This document shows, piece after piece, positions 15,915-24,703 of a stretch of DNA of 64,000 nucleotides. Position 1 is the first letter of the stretch. The number at the start of each line of letters is the position of its first letter. The notes beneath the pieces are model-generated. The model had not been told where the DNA came from, searched no databases, and worked only from the letters and a program-made list of their open reading frames with translations. Source of the DNA: Methanolinea sp. (GTDB lineage Archaea; Halobacteriota; Methanomicrobia; Methanomicrobiales; Methanospirillaceae); contig JARYMB010000001.1 in NCBI GenBank assembly GCA_029907345.1, positions 62,001 to 126,000 of the forward strand, given 5' to 3'. A program made the translations under genes and the position numbers.

Positions 15915-16654
15915 GGGGCAACACCTCTCCCGTTGCACCGGGTACAGGACGGATCCCTGGCGACGGGTATCACTTCCGCCTCTCCCATGAGCCCGTCCCA
16001 AAGCAGCATCCGTCCTGCCATCGGTTTGCCAAGCCCCGTCACCAGCTTGATCGCCTCTGCCACCTGGATGCTCCCGATCGTCCCGACGGTGACGCCGAGG
16101 ATGGGGACATCCCCGGGAGGCGGCGGGTGGGGGACGATGCAGTGCAGGCAGGGAGTCTCTCCCGGTATAATGGACGATACCTGGCCATAGAACCCGTTCA
16201 CTGCCCCGTGGATAAAGGGGAGATCCTCCCCGAACGCGGCATCATCGAGGATGTACCGGGCATCGTAGTTGTCCATCCCGTCGATGATCACATCGATTCC
16301 GCATACAAGTCCACCGATGCTCTCGCGGGTAATCGTCTCCCTGACCGGTTCAACCGAGAGCCAGGGGTTGTTCTCCCGGAGCCGCCGGGCGGCGACGTCC
16401 ACCTTGAAGAGACCGTGGTCCCTTGCCGCGTACAGGACCTGCCGGTTGAGGTTGTGGCGCTCCACGACGTCATTGTCCACGATCCGGATCTTCCCGAACC
16501 CTGCACAGGCACACATCTGGGCACAGACCGACCCAAGACCCCCGGCACCGGCGACGAGCACCGCTGCATCTCTCAGCCTCTCCTGGCCCGTTTCCCCGAG
16601 CAGGGGTATCTGGCGGAGGTAGCGTTCCCGCTCAACAAGCGATAACATGGTCAT
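15911..16654 (-). CDS. ThiF/MoeB/HesA-family adenylyltransferase
   Basis: 247 aa E1-like enzyme. It has a nucleotide-binding GAGGLGS near residue 37, RHNLNRQ with the catalytic arginine region, and a DGMDNYDARY motif. Zinc-type cysteines are CLHC near 170 and CTRC near the C-terminus. It would activate the GlyGly tail of the MoaD-like protein encoded immediately downstream, with which it overlaps by four bases. It lies 61 bp after the aor-linked ferredoxin. The pair is dedicated to AOR by position. Confidence 0.9.
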   Translation of the reverse strand: MTMLSLVERERYLRQIPLLGETGQERLRDAAVLVAGAGGLGSVCAQMCACAGFGKIRIVDNDVVERHNLNRQVLYAARDHGLFKVDVAARRLRENNPWLSVEPVRETITRESIGGLVCGIDVIIDGMDNYDARYILDDAAFGEDLPFIHGAVNGFYGQVSSIIPGETPCLHCIVPHPPPPGDVPILGVTVGTIGSIQVAEAIKLVTGLGKPMAGRMLLWDGLMGEAEVIPVARDPSCTRCNGRGVAP

Positions 16655-16715
16655 TGCCTTTCCATTCGGGCCATGGTCTCCTCCACAGGTACTCCGCCAT
16701 CACCTGCCTCGCCTG

Positions 16716-17060
16716 TCAGCTCTGCATCATCGCGAGCTCTTTTTTCACGTTCGGCAGGACCTTGCGTTCCTTTATGAGGCGCTGCACCTTTGAACGGGGG
16801 TCGTCTCCTTCTTCGGCGAATCTGATGGCAAGCGCAGGGCAGAGGTTTGCGCAGGTCTGGCAGCCGACCACGCAGTTTTCCGGGTGGATGACGACCGATT
16901 TCTTCCGTTCCCAGTCAAACCCGTACACTCCTTTTCCGCAGGTAAGAAAGCAGAACCCGCATCCGATGCATTTAGCCTCGTTGACTACCGGGTGCCAGTC
17001 AATCTCGTTCCGCGGTATACCGTGCCAGAGACCGGGCTTTTGTTCGGGGGTTGCGACCAT
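16716..17060 (-). CDS. Two-cluster ferredoxin of the aor operon
   Basis: 114 aa from ATG 17060 (MVATPEQKP). It has two cluster motifs: CIGCGFCFLTC, and CVVGCQTCANLCP with one residue inserted relative to CxxCxxC. The C-terminus is a charged helix. It lies 10 bp downstream of aor, so it is the likely electron acceptor of the aldehyde oxidoreductase. The track's earlier start overlaps aor and lacks homology. AOR-linked ferredoxins of this kind are common in archaea. Confidence 0.88.
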   Translation of the reverse strand: MVATPEQKPGLWHGIPRNEIDWHPVVNEAKCIGCGFCFLTCGKGVYGFDWERKKSVVIHPENCVVGCQTCANLCPALAIRFAEEGDDPRSKVQRLIKERKVLPNVKKELAMMQS

Positions 17061-17070
17061 GCACCTTACC

Positions 17071-18846
17071 TCATGCGAGGCCCAGTTCTTCCAGTTTCTG
17101 TTTGGTCGGGACCCCGTTTTTGTCCCATCCCCGGAGTTCGTAGTACTCGTCGAGCAGGGGCTGGCGCTGCCACACCCTTCCCCTGGGGGCACCCTCGCGG
17201 AGCGGTTCGTTCAACAGGCGCGGGGGGAGAGTGTCGTCGTCCTTTGTATACCCTGCCTTCAGGTTGAAGAGCCGCTGGAGGTTCCAGATCCTCTCCCCGA
17301 TGTGGAGGAGCCCCTTGGCCGTCAGGGACATTCCCGTTGCTGCAGAGATCAGGTCTGCATAGTCATCAGCATCGAGGGCAAACGAGGAGAAGAGGCACAT
17401 GCCTGATGCGTCGATTGCCGCCGTGAGATCCTGGAAGGTCTTGGTCCACTCCGCTTTGCCTTCGCTCGTGTAGGGATCGAGCTTGACAGGTGCGCCGAGC
17501 ACTTCGGGCGAGATCATGTAGCCATAGACATGGTCTGCACCCCGCACGGATGTCGCGTATTCGAGGCCGTGCCCCTGCAGCCCCCGCGGGTCGTATGCCG
17601 GGATGTCCTGCTTCTTCACGCTCATCGAGAGTTCGGGGTGACCGTGCTTTTCGGCAAACATGAAAGACCCGTCCGAGAGTTCAGCGCCGAACCCCTCGCG
17701 GTTCGCCATCTGGCGGATGAGATCGAGGAGCCCCTCCGTGGAGCCAAACTGCGGGCCGTCCCTGATGTATCCCTTCTCCTTCATCTCCATTGCGCAGGCA
17801 ATCGCTGTGGGGGTTCCGATGGCATCGATCCCGAGCTTGTTGCAGAGCCATGTGGCCTTTGTGGCAAACGCGAGGTCATCGATCCCAAGGTCAGCCGTAA
17901 AGGCCCAGAGCGGTTCGTACTCCGGCCCCTCGTGGGTTTCTCCATCGACCTCCGACACCCTGCTGCAGCGGACGATGCATGCATAGCACCCCTTGTTCTT
18001 CTTCAGGTACTTCTCTGCGAGAGCCTCCCCCGAGACTTTCTCGGCGTTTGCGAAGTGCGCCGACTGGAAATTGCGCGTCGGGAGGATGCCTGCCTCGTTG
18101 ATGATGTTGACGAGGACTGCCGTCCCGTACTTGGTCAGGGCCTGGCAGATGCCGTTTTTCTCGAGTTTCTCCCTGATTCGTTCCTTGACTGTGTTGAGGC
18201 GTTCCTCGTCTGCTATCCCGATGGAGAGGTCCCCGGCTGCAACGATGGCCTTGACGTTCTTTGAGCCCATGACGGCCCCGCCACCGGCCCGGCCGGCAGC
18301 CCTGTCCATGTCATTGATCACGCAGGCAAGGAGACTCTTTTTCTCCCCCGCGGGACCGATGCAGGCAACCTTTGCCTTCGTATCCCCAAGATCCGAGAGG
18401 ATCATGTCGGTCGCCTCGTGGGTCGTCTTTCCCCAGTAGGGGGATGCGTCCCGGATCTCGGCCTTTCCTTCGTTTAAGTAGATGTAACAGGGCTTTTCCG
18501 CCTTCCCGTTCAGGATGACGGCATCAAACCCCGCCCTCTTGAGCTTCCACCCGAAGACTCCCCCGGAGTTGGAGGACATCAGGGTGCCGTTCAGGGGAGA
18601 TTTCGCGCTTATCTCGTACCGCGACCCGAGCGGGATCCCTGTTCCCGTCGTCGGACCCGAGGCGAGCACGAAGACATTTTTCTCCCCGAGCGGGTCGTCG
18701 CGGGGGTTTACCCGGTCCGTCACCACCCTTGCGCCAAACCCCCTTCCTCCAAGATACCTCTTCTTCCAGTCAGAGGGTGTCGCTGCAACTGTCACCTTTA
18801 TTCTGGTCAGATCGATGTCGGCTATCTTTCCTGCATAGGCGTCCAT
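17071..18846 (-). CDS. aor: Tungsten aldehyde ferredoxin oxidoreductase
   Basis: 591 aa AOR-family enzyme. It oxidises aldehydes to acids with ferredoxin, using a tungsten bis-pterin and one [4Fe-4S] cluster. The N-terminal domain shows YLGGRGFGARV and GRAGGGAVMGSKNVKAI. The cluster ligands are CYACIVRC near residue 290 plus a later Cys in SGMCLFSS. A pterin-binding DPRGLQGHGLEYATS block is present. It heads the operon aor-fd-thiF-moaD. Substrate range cannot be told; FOR, GOR and WOR paralogs are possible, but length and cofactor gene context favour AOR. Confidence 0.92.
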   Translation of the reverse strand: MDAYAGKIADIDLTRIKVTVAATPSDWKKRYLGGRGFGARVVTDRVNPRDDPLGEKNVFVLASGPTTGTGIPLGSRYEISAKSPLNGTLMSSNSGGVFGWKLKRAGFDAVILNGKAEKPCYIYLNEGKAEIRDASPYWGKTTHEATDMILSDLGDTKAKVACIGPAGEKKSLLACVINDMDRAAGRAGGGAVMGSKNVKAIVAAGDLSIGIADEERLNTVKERIREKLEKNGICQALTKYGTAVLVNIINEAGILPTRNFQSAHFANAEKVSGEALAEKYLKKNKGCYACIVRCSRVSEVDGETHEGPEYEPLWAFTADLGIDDLAFATKATWLCNKLGIDAIGTPTAIACAMEMKEKGYIRDGPQFGSTEGLLDLIRQMANREGFGAELSDGSFMFAEKHGHPELSMSVKKQDIPAYDPRGLQGHGLEYATSVRGADHVYGYMISPEVLGAPVKLDPYTSEGKAEWTKTFQDLTAAIDASGMCLFSSFALDADDYADLISAATGMSLTAKGLLHIGERIWNLQRLFNLKAGYTKDDDTLPPRLLNEPLREGAPRGRVWQRQPLLDEYYELRGWDKNGVPTKQKLEELGLA

Positions 18847-19002
18847 GGTACCACCATGCCACCTGTAGATCTATCTTCCTCATAAAACTATTCAAAAAAA
18901 CATGAAACATGGTAAAGAGAATGAAACGAAAAATCCGTTTCCGGATTTTGGTGGAAAAAAAGTCCCTGGTCCATCCATGCCAAGAGAAGGCAGGAACTCC
19001 AA

Positions 19003-20409
19003 TCATACCCCGGCAGTGTCCCGGGCATCCCACCGGGCCCCCGCCGCCCTTGAAAAGAGGTATGCGGGGACCAGGAGAAAGACTGACAGGAAGGCGTATA
19101 GGGAGCTTGCAAAGGAGATCGCAGCAAGGATGGCAAGTGCCACCCCGTCGAGGACAAGGTAAGTGAAAAGGACACGCACGTCATAGACGAGAACGCCCGG
19201 GAAAAGCCCGCAGAGGAATGCCATCACGCTGGCGGCATAGACGGAGATCGAGATGCAGAGGACGACGGCCGGGGCAACCATCTCCGGCCCGGAAGACATT
19301 CCTGTCACCGCCCCGATGAATACTGCGGGGAGAGCCTGCAGGAGCAGGAACGTGGTCATCTTGCCGGCAATCAGGGTGCTGACGGAGAGGGGGAGGCAGG
19401 AATAGGGCCCGAACGAATCGAATTCCGTCACCCACGTGTAGATGGTCGAGGCAATGATGCCCGTGGTGAGGCTGAAGATCACGATCAACCCGTGGGGAGG
19501 AAGGGAACTTTCCAGAAGCGAGAGGAAGAACCAGATCACGACGAGGGGTATTAAGAAAGAGAAGAGGGCCTGGCCGATGCCGATGCCGCTCCGGGAGAGA
19601 TCGAGGAAATCCTTTGCGACGATCGGTGATTGGGGAAGGAACGAGAGCACCTTTGCAAGGCGCCCGAGCATCCGGCCGTACGTCCTTGTCGAACCAGTCC
19701 CTTCCGGGGAAAAGAGCACGACTGATGCGGTAAACAGGGCGGCAATGGCAATGGATATCCCAAGGAACGTCATCCACGAGAACCCCGAATAGAGGAGGTA
19801 AGGGGGAAAGAGCAGGGCGGGGTTTGTGCCTGACCAGGCAGAGTACACCCCGCCCGCGATACCCGGAACGATCACTGCGAGGAAACAGGCTGTTTTTGAC
19901 CTGACATAGAGGGACGAGAGGAGGAAAACCACGCAGAGCCCGAGGAGGAATGAAAGGGAAAGTGTCAGCAGGAGGAGGAGTGCCCGTGAGAGGGGAATCC
20001 CCAAAAAAGGCGATGCGGCGATGTACCCGCCCCCGAAGGGAAGAACCCAGAGGAAGAAATAGTAGACGATGTCCTTTACGACGAAGTTTGTAAAGATGAA
20101 CCGCTCTGAAAGGGGCAGGTTCCGGCTTGAATACACGAGGAGACTTGCCTGGCCAAACCTCCTGTTCATCATCTCGTTCCCGAGGAGCCCGAAGCCCCCG
20201 ACCATGAACCCGAGGAGAAGGAAGGAGGCATGGGCAAGAAACGCAAGGTCACCTGCAGGGAACGCGACAGAGAGCAGAGGGAGCAGGAACGAGCCCATGA
20301 ACACGATTCCAAAGATCATTACCGGGAAGAGCGCAAAGGAAATGCTCCCGAACATCGTGGAGTGCATCCTCCACTCCTCTTTCATGAGGCAGGAAAAGAG
20401 GTCAGGCAT
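19003..20409 (-). CDS. ABC transporter permease, large hydrophobic exporter-type
   Basis: 468 aa from ATG 20409 (MPDLFSCLMKEE). It contains roughly twelve hydrophobic segments, with no binding-protein-type loops. It partners the ATPase encoded just upstream: the two genes overlap by eight bases. I chose this start because the track's 17 extra residues lie within the ATPase C-terminus. It resembles ABC-2 or ABC exporter permeases only generally, and the substrate is unknown. Confidence 0.75.
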   Translation of the reverse strand: MPDLFSCLMKEEWRMHSTMFGSISFALFPVMIFGIVFMGSFLLPLLSVAFPAGDLAFLAHASFLLLGFMVGGFGLLGNEMMNRRFGQASLLVYSSRNLPLSERFIFTNFVVKDIVYYFFLWVLPFGGGYIAASPFLGIPLSRALLLLLTLSLSFLLGLCVVFLLSSLYVRSKTACFLAVIVPGIAGGVYSAWSGTNPALLFPPYLLYSGFSWMTFLGISIAIAALFTASVVLFSPEGTGSTRTYGRMLGRLAKVLSFLPQSPIVAKDFLDLSRSGIGIGQALFSFLIPLVVIWFFLSLLESSLPPHGLIVIFSLTTGIIASTIYTWVTEFDSFGPYSCLPLSVSTLIAGKMTTFLLLQALPAVFIGAVTGMSSGPEMVAPAVVLCISISVYAASVMAFLCGLFPGVLVYDVRVLFTYLVLDGVALAILAAISFASSLYAFLSVFLLVPAYLFSRAAGARWDARDTAGV

Positions 20410-21127
20410 GGCCACCCTTCCGGACGAGAGAGAGGAAGAACCCGGGGAGATGCCCGCCACCCGCGGTTACATCAGCGACCGATCCTGCATGGAGGAGTTT
20501 TCCCCGGTGGAGGATTGCAAACCCGGAACAGATCTCTTCAGCAACTTCGAGGATGTGCGTCGAGAGAAAGATGGTGTTTTTCTTCCTCACGTAATCGATG
20601 AGGAATTCCTTGACCACGTCCTGCATGAGGGGATCGAGGTTGATCAGGGGCTCGTCGATCAGGGCGAGGACAGGTTCATGGATGAATGCCTGCGCGAACA
20701 TGAGCTTCTGGCGGGTCCCCCTCGAGAGGTCCTTGCAGAGCACATCCTTTTTATCTCTGAATTCGAGGATATCGAACCATTTTTCCGCCCTTTCCGCGAT
20801 GTCGGGGATCTTCCTCACGGCCCCGACGAACTCCAGGTATTCCATCGCTGTCAGGAAACTGGGCGGGGACTCCTGTTCGGGGATGATCCCGACTCTTTCC
20901 CTCACCCGGATGCCCTCCTTTTCCGCGTCAAGGCCAAGCACCGTTGCATAACCCCCGGTCGGCCGCACCTGGCCGGTCAGCACCTTTATCATGGTCGTCT
21001 TGCCGGATCCGTTCGGTCCGAGGAGGCCGAAAAGTGCCCCCTCTTCCACCGAGAGGGAGACGCTGTCAAGGGCCGTAACGTCTCCGTAGACCTTGGAAAG
21101 CCCGTGTGTCTCGATCACCGCTGCCAT
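20402..21127 (-). CDS. ABC exporter ATP-binding protein
   Basis: 241 aa. Walker A GPNGSGKTT near residue 37, signature LSRGTRQKL, Walker B LALIDEP, and a STHILEVAEEI H-loop. AGGAG precedes the ATG. It overlaps the permease gene, so the two form a two-gene exporter. It is of the CcmA/ABC-2 type used for drug, lipid or bacitracin-like export. No regulator is adjacent. Confidence 0.9.
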   Translation of the reverse strand: MAAVIETHGLSKVYGDVTALDSVSLSVEEGALFGLLGPNGSGKTTMIKVLTGQVRPTGGYATVLGLDAEKEGIRVRERVGIIPEQESPPSFLTAMEYLEFVGAVRKIPDIAERAEKWFDILEFRDKKDVLCKDLSRGTRQKLMFAQAFIHEPVLALIDEPLINLDPLMQDVVKEFLIDYVRKKNTIFLSTHILEVAEEICSGFAILHRGKLLHAGSVADVTAGGGHLPGFFLSLVRKGGHA

Positions 21128-21278
21128 TATCTTGTGCTCCTGGAAAAAATGCCCATGAAAATTACCCCGGGAAGATACCCTAACATACTGTTATTGGAGA
21201 GAGGTCCCTTTAATAGGATTACTCCCTGCAGGAAACAGCGGGTGGGTTCATGTCCTTTCCCGTCATATACCAGACCGG

Positions 21279-21881
21279 ATGAAAATCTCCCCCGTGATAC
21301 TGGCACTGATCCTCGGTATCGGCGTATGCATCTGTCTTGGAATGTGTCTCCTGTTCCGGGACCAGGTTCAGCAGGATGGAATACGCACATCGGGAACCGA
21401 TGTGACACGGAATATCACTGGTCATGGGGCTCCGGCAGTAACACCGGCAGGCGACCGGTTGGCGGGGATGACACCGGTACAAACCGGGGGGACAACCCCG
21501 GTAACCGTCTATCCGGCTCCTACTCCCCGCCCCGTTGCATTCACACTGGAGTCGGGGGCCCCCGCAGGTTGCGGTCTTACCTGCCGGGAGACGACGGCGA
21601 CGATAACGAACACGGGAGACGAGACAGCCCATTCCGTCTGCGTTGTCCTGGAGGTTTTCAACGATGCCGGAGAGAGGATTTTTATCAACGGGGGCCCATC
21701 CGTCGAGAGGTGCATCGGGGACCTGCCGGGAGGGTCGCTGAGGACGGAAACGATACAGATTAACGCCGATTGTGGTTTTCTTGCAACAAGGTGCATCGGT
21801 CATACACTGATCCTGAAAACACGGGTCAGATCGCTCGAAAAGATCCAGGAGTTCCCCGATATCGTCATGCAGGTATCATAA
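21279..21881 (+). CDS. Membrane-anchored or secreted protein with Thr/Pro-rich linker
   Basis: 200 aa. An N-terminal hydrophobic segment (residues 5-26) anchors or exports it. A Gly/Thr/Pro-rich linker (about 40-90) follows, then a compact beta domain with six Cys (CGLTC, CVVLEVF, CIGDL, CGFLATRC) and the pattern TITNTGDETAHSV, like the CARDB/DUF-type Ig-like surface domains of methanogens. It is divergent from the ABC exporter. No enzymatic motif; probably an envelope protein. Confidence 0.7.
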   Translation: MKISPVILALILGIGVCICLGMCLLFRDQVQQDGIRTSGTDVTRNITGHGAPAVTPAGDRLAGMTPVQTGGTTPVTVYPAPTPRPVAFTLESGAPAGCGLTCRETTATITNTGDETAHSVCVVLEVFNDAGERIFINGGPSVERCIGDLPGGSLRTETIQINADCGFLATRCIGHTLILKTRVRSLEKIQEFPDIVMQVS

Positions 21882-22017
21882 TAACCCCCTTCGTCATTTC
21901 AAGGGGGATGGGTTGTATATTTTTTTGCAGCATGTCGCAGTTTCGGCTTGATGAAATGAGAGAAGAAAAAGCGTGTTCATATGAGATTGAGGCCTCCGCG
22001 ACATTCTGGTCGTGACC

Positions 22018-22182
22018 ATGAGCGGGAACTTCTCCATCCCGTCCATCCTGTGCACCGAAAGGACCCCCGGGACCGGAAATATCCTCTTCTCGGTGGACTG
22101 GCCTGACGAGCGGCCGCAGGAAGCGGTGGACGCGCTCAACCACCCCCCTCTTCCTGACCGACTAAGAGAAGATAGTATATAG
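22018..22182 (+). CDS. Possible 54-codon ORF, maybe a gene remnant
   Basis: ATG 22018 opens 54 codons (MSGNFSIPSILCTERTPGTG) to a stop at 22182. It has coding-like composition but no recognisable family and no good ribosome-binding site. It lies just before a candidate RNA gene whose TATA-like box overlaps its 3' end. It may be a fragment of a decayed gene rather than a functional one. Confidence 0.22.
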   Translation: MSGNFSIPSILCTERTPGTGNILFSVDWPDERPQEAVDALNHPPLPDRLREDSI

Positions 22183-22187
22183 GAACG

Positions 22188-22286
22188 CCGAGCGCGTGCT
22201 GAAGCTCGGTTGAGGCGGGCGGGGAATAACGTCCGGTAGACCCGCCGCCGCCCGGCCTGGTTACCCGCTCACCGGCCCCTCTTTTT
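22188..22286 (+). ncRNA. Candidate structured RNA with TATA box and oligo-T end
   Basis: A TATA-like AGTATATAGG (22174-22183) precedes a very GC-rich stretch with two hairpins, CCGAGC-N10-GCTCGG (22188-22209) and GGCGGG-N21-CCCGCC (22214-22246), and ends in CTTTTTG (22281-22287). No open reading frame explains it. It has no tRNA, RNase P or SRP RNA consensus that I can see. Transcription might begin within the first hairpin, which would weaken the two-hairpin model. A new small RNA is the simplest reading but is unproven. Confidence 0.35.
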
Positions 22287-22496
22287 GGAGATACACGAGC
22301 AGCCGGTCGGTTGCAAGTATGCTCGACGATACCGAGTGCGGTGCCGACCCCCCATGGAGATGATGAGGGTACGCTGTATCTTCGCTGTCCTCTCCTGCTT
22401 CAGTAACCCGTCATTATCTCCGGTGATGAAATTTACCTCCGGCCGATAATCTTCGGTAATTGCGCCGAACCTGGTACGGTAGTGTTGTTCTGCAAT

Positions 22497-22512
22497 AGTT
22501 GCATACGCAACT
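22497..22512. promoter_or_regulatory. MarR-type operator AGTTGC-ATAC-GCAACT
   Basis: A perfect inverted repeat with six-base arms and four-base spacer lies 44 bp before the marR start. MarR proteins commonly bind such sites at their own promoters; autorepression of marR-MATE is likely (inference). Confidence 0.55.
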
Positions 22513-22555
22513 TTTATGCCGGAACCCTGCTCACCTTTACTGCTACTGATGCCCG

Positions 22556-23017
22556 ATGCACCCTGACCTTCCCCTGGGAGCCATTTTCTCCCTCATTCAC
22601 CGGAACCACTCCATCGCCCTGAACAGGCACCTGGTGCCACGGGGTCTTGCCGCCGGGCAGTTCCCCATCCTGATGTACCTGTCCCGGAAAGAAGGTGTGA
22701 TGCAGGAAACCCTTGCGCGCTTCTTCTACCTCGACAAGGCAACGGTTGCCCGTGCCGTGCGGCGGCTGGAACGGGGCGGTTTCATCTCCCGGAGAAAAAT
22801 ACCCGGGAAACGCAGGGCCTGGGGGCTTTTCCTGACGGAAAAAGGAAGGGGAACAATCGCCGAGATCCTCGGTATCGAGGCGGAATGGGAGGAGGAGCTC
22901 CTTTCTGTCCTTGCGAGGGAGGACCGTAACCTTGTCCGGGACCTTCTGGGGGTCCTTGCGCGACAGAGCATGCACCTGATAGGAGAGGGATGCGGGGATG
23001 GCTGCACAGGCGGATAG
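22556..23017 (+). CDS. MarR-family transcriptional regulator
   Basis: 153 aa winged-helix regulator. It has a helical N-terminus, the QETLARFFYLDKATVARAVRR recognition region near residue 50-72, and the wing RRKIPGKRRAWGLFLTEKGR typical of MarR. A Cys-rich end (CGDGCTGG) could sense thiols or metals, though it may be incidental. The start is the ATG at 22556 because the ATG six bases upstream runs into a stop. It overlaps the MATE gene by 20 bases, so it most likely regulates that exporter. Confidence 0.88.
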   Translation: MHPDLPLGAIFSLIHRNHSIALNRHLVPRGLAAGQFPILMYLSRKEGVMQETLARFFYLDKATVARAVRRLERGGFISRRKIPGKRRAWGLFLTEKGRGTIAEILGIEAEWEEELLSVLAREDRNLVRDLLGVLARQSMHLIGEGCGDGCTGG

Positions 23018-24407
23018 AGTGGGGGACACACCTGATCGTGCATTCGACGAGCAGGTGACACGCGGCGTCAGCATCCTCCGTGGAGACCCAAAGGTTGCCG
23101 TGAGGAAACTTGCCGGGCCGATGATTGTTGCCATGCTCCTGATTGCGATCTATAACCTCGCAGATGCCGTCTGGGTCTCCGGCATCGGTTCCGATGCCCT
23201 CGCCGGTGTCGGCTTCGTCACCCCGCTCTTCATGATTCTGATGGGACTCTCCAACGGGCTGGGGGCAGGGGCGACCTCCGTTGTCGCCCGGTGCATCGGG
23301 GCCCGGGATAAGGAGGGGGCAGATACTGCGGCCACCCACGCCATCCTCACCGCTTTCCTCGTTTCAGCGGTCCTGATGGTCATATTTGTGCTCTACCTCC
23401 GCCCCATCGTGGTACTGCTCGGTGCAGGCCCGGTAACCGATATCTCGGTGGAGTACGGGCAGATCGTCTTCCTGGGGACGATATTCTTCCTCGTCGTCCA
23501 GATGGCCTATGCCGTCCTCCGGGCCGAGGGGGATACAAAAAGGACGATGTATGCAATGGCCGTCTCGTCAGTCCTCAATATCATCCTCGACCCGGTCCTC
23601 ATCTACTGGGCAGGGCTCGGGGTCGCCGGTGCAGCGATTGCAACCGTCATCTCGATAGCCTCGGTCCTCGTGGTGCTTGCATACTGGTTCCTTGTCAGGA
23701 GGGATACCTTTGTGACTCTGAAAATCAGGGGTTTCTCGCCGGACGTGCGGATCTTCCGGTCCATCCTTGGTGTGGGAATCCCGGCAAGCCTCGAGTACCT
23801 CCTCCTCTCGGTCATGTCCCTTTCGATGAATCTCATCCTCGTCACGATCGCGGGCACCGATGCAGTTGCCGTCTATACCTCGGGCTGGAGGATCGTGATG
23901 TTTGCAATCGTCCCCCTGATAGGGATCGCAACATCGGTCATTGCCGTTTCAGGGGCGGCATACGGGGCAAGGGAATTCGAGAAGATCCGCACCGTGCACC
24001 GCTACTCGATCCGTATCGGGGTTGCCATCGGCTTCGTGACCGGTATCCTCACCTACCTGCTCTCTCCCCAGATCACTGCACTCTTCACGTATTCACCCGA
24101 AAGCGCCCACCTCTCCCCGGCCTTTATCCTCTTCTTCCAGACCATGTGCTTCTTTTACCCCTTCATCCCGCTGGGCATGTTCTCGTCCTCCGTCTTCCAG
24201 GGGACGGGGCACGGCGTCACGTCCCTTGTCATCAGCCTCCTGCGTGCCCTTGCCTTCGATATCGTCTTTGCATTCATCCTTGGCATTGTGCTCGGGCTTG
24301 GCGAGTTTGGTGTCTATTCCGGGATCGTCGTCGGGAATATTATCGGCGGTTTCATCGGGTACCTCTGGGCAGGGGTCTTCCTCGACCGCCTGGTACGGAT
24401 CGACTGA
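22998..24407 (+). CDS. MATE-family efflux transporter
   Basis: 469 aa with about twelve membrane segments in two similar halves, as in the NorM/DinF-like MATE family. Characteristic stretches are NLADAVWVSGIGSDALAGVG near residue 52 and GLSNGLGAGATSVVARCIGA near 83. It exports cationic drugs or metabolites in exchange for Na+ or H+. It starts inside the marR gene and is translationally coupled to it. Substrate unknown. Confidence 0.9.
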   Translation: MAAQADRVGDTPDRAFDEQVTRGVSILRGDPKVAVRKLAGPMIVAMLLIAIYNLADAVWVSGIGSDALAGVGFVTPLFMILMGLSNGLGAGATSVVARCIGARDKEGADTAATHAILTAFLVSAVLMVIFVLYLRPIVVLLGAGPVTDISVEYGQIVFLGTIFFLVVQMAYAVLRAEGDTKRTMYAMAVSSVLNIILDPVLIYWAGLGVAGAAIATVISIASVLVVLAYWFLVRRDTFVTLKIRGFSPDVRIFRSILGVGIPASLEYLLLSVMSLSMNLILVTIAGTDAVAVYTSGWRIVMFAIVPLIGIATSVIAVSGAAYGAREFEKIRTVHRYSIRIGVAIGFVTGILTYLLSPQITALFTYSPESAHLSPAFILFFQTMCFFYPFIPLGMFSSSVFQGTGHGVTSLVISLLRALAFDIVFAFILGIVLGLGEFGVYSGIVVGNIIGGFIGYLWAGVFLDRLVRID

Positions 24408-24703
24408 CAAAATGGGGTTTTCTATTCCATTTCTTTCTCCTTTTGTTTACGAGAGAAGATTGAATTGGGTTTTTCGTGTGCATGAGGTAACATTCCCTCA
24501 CAGGCCTTGTGGCAGTGCCCGGGGTGGACTGTCGCTGCCAGCCTCATCTCAGCCCTGGTCCTGGTAGTGCTCCTGCGAGGGAAGACCGGGTGATCAGACC
24601 TCCTGCGTAGCATATCGGGAGTAGCTGGTTTAGGCCGGACCATTCTTTATCAGGGTTCAGTCCAATCTCTCACAAGTCAATCACGAGGAAAGATGTTGTT
24701 TTC
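24408..24703. other. Intergenic region before the NHEJ operon
   Basis: About 300 bases. It begins with T-rich stretches that could end the MATE transcript. From 24486 to 24593 an open frame ends in a hydrophobic segment (SLISALVLVVLLRGKTG), resembling the tail of a lost membrane protein but lacking a start. GAGG at 24685-24688 is the likely ribosome-binding site for the next gene. No complete gene is visible. Confidence 0.3.

Noticed and set aside
18893-18908. TTCAAA-AAAA-CATGAA upstream of aor as a third ArsR-like operator
   Set aside because: Only the left half matches; the right half differs at two of six bases and lies in an A-run, so chance is a fair explanation.
20069-21763. 564-aa plus-strand ORF
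   Set aside because: Runs antisense through an ABC permease and ATPase and then into another frame of the secreted protein; composition is shadow-like.
22205-22286. The GC-rich RNA candidate as a tRNA, RNase P RNA or SRP RNA
   Set aside because: No cloverleaf, no T-loop TTCGA, and none of the conserved RNase P or SRP boxes could be found.
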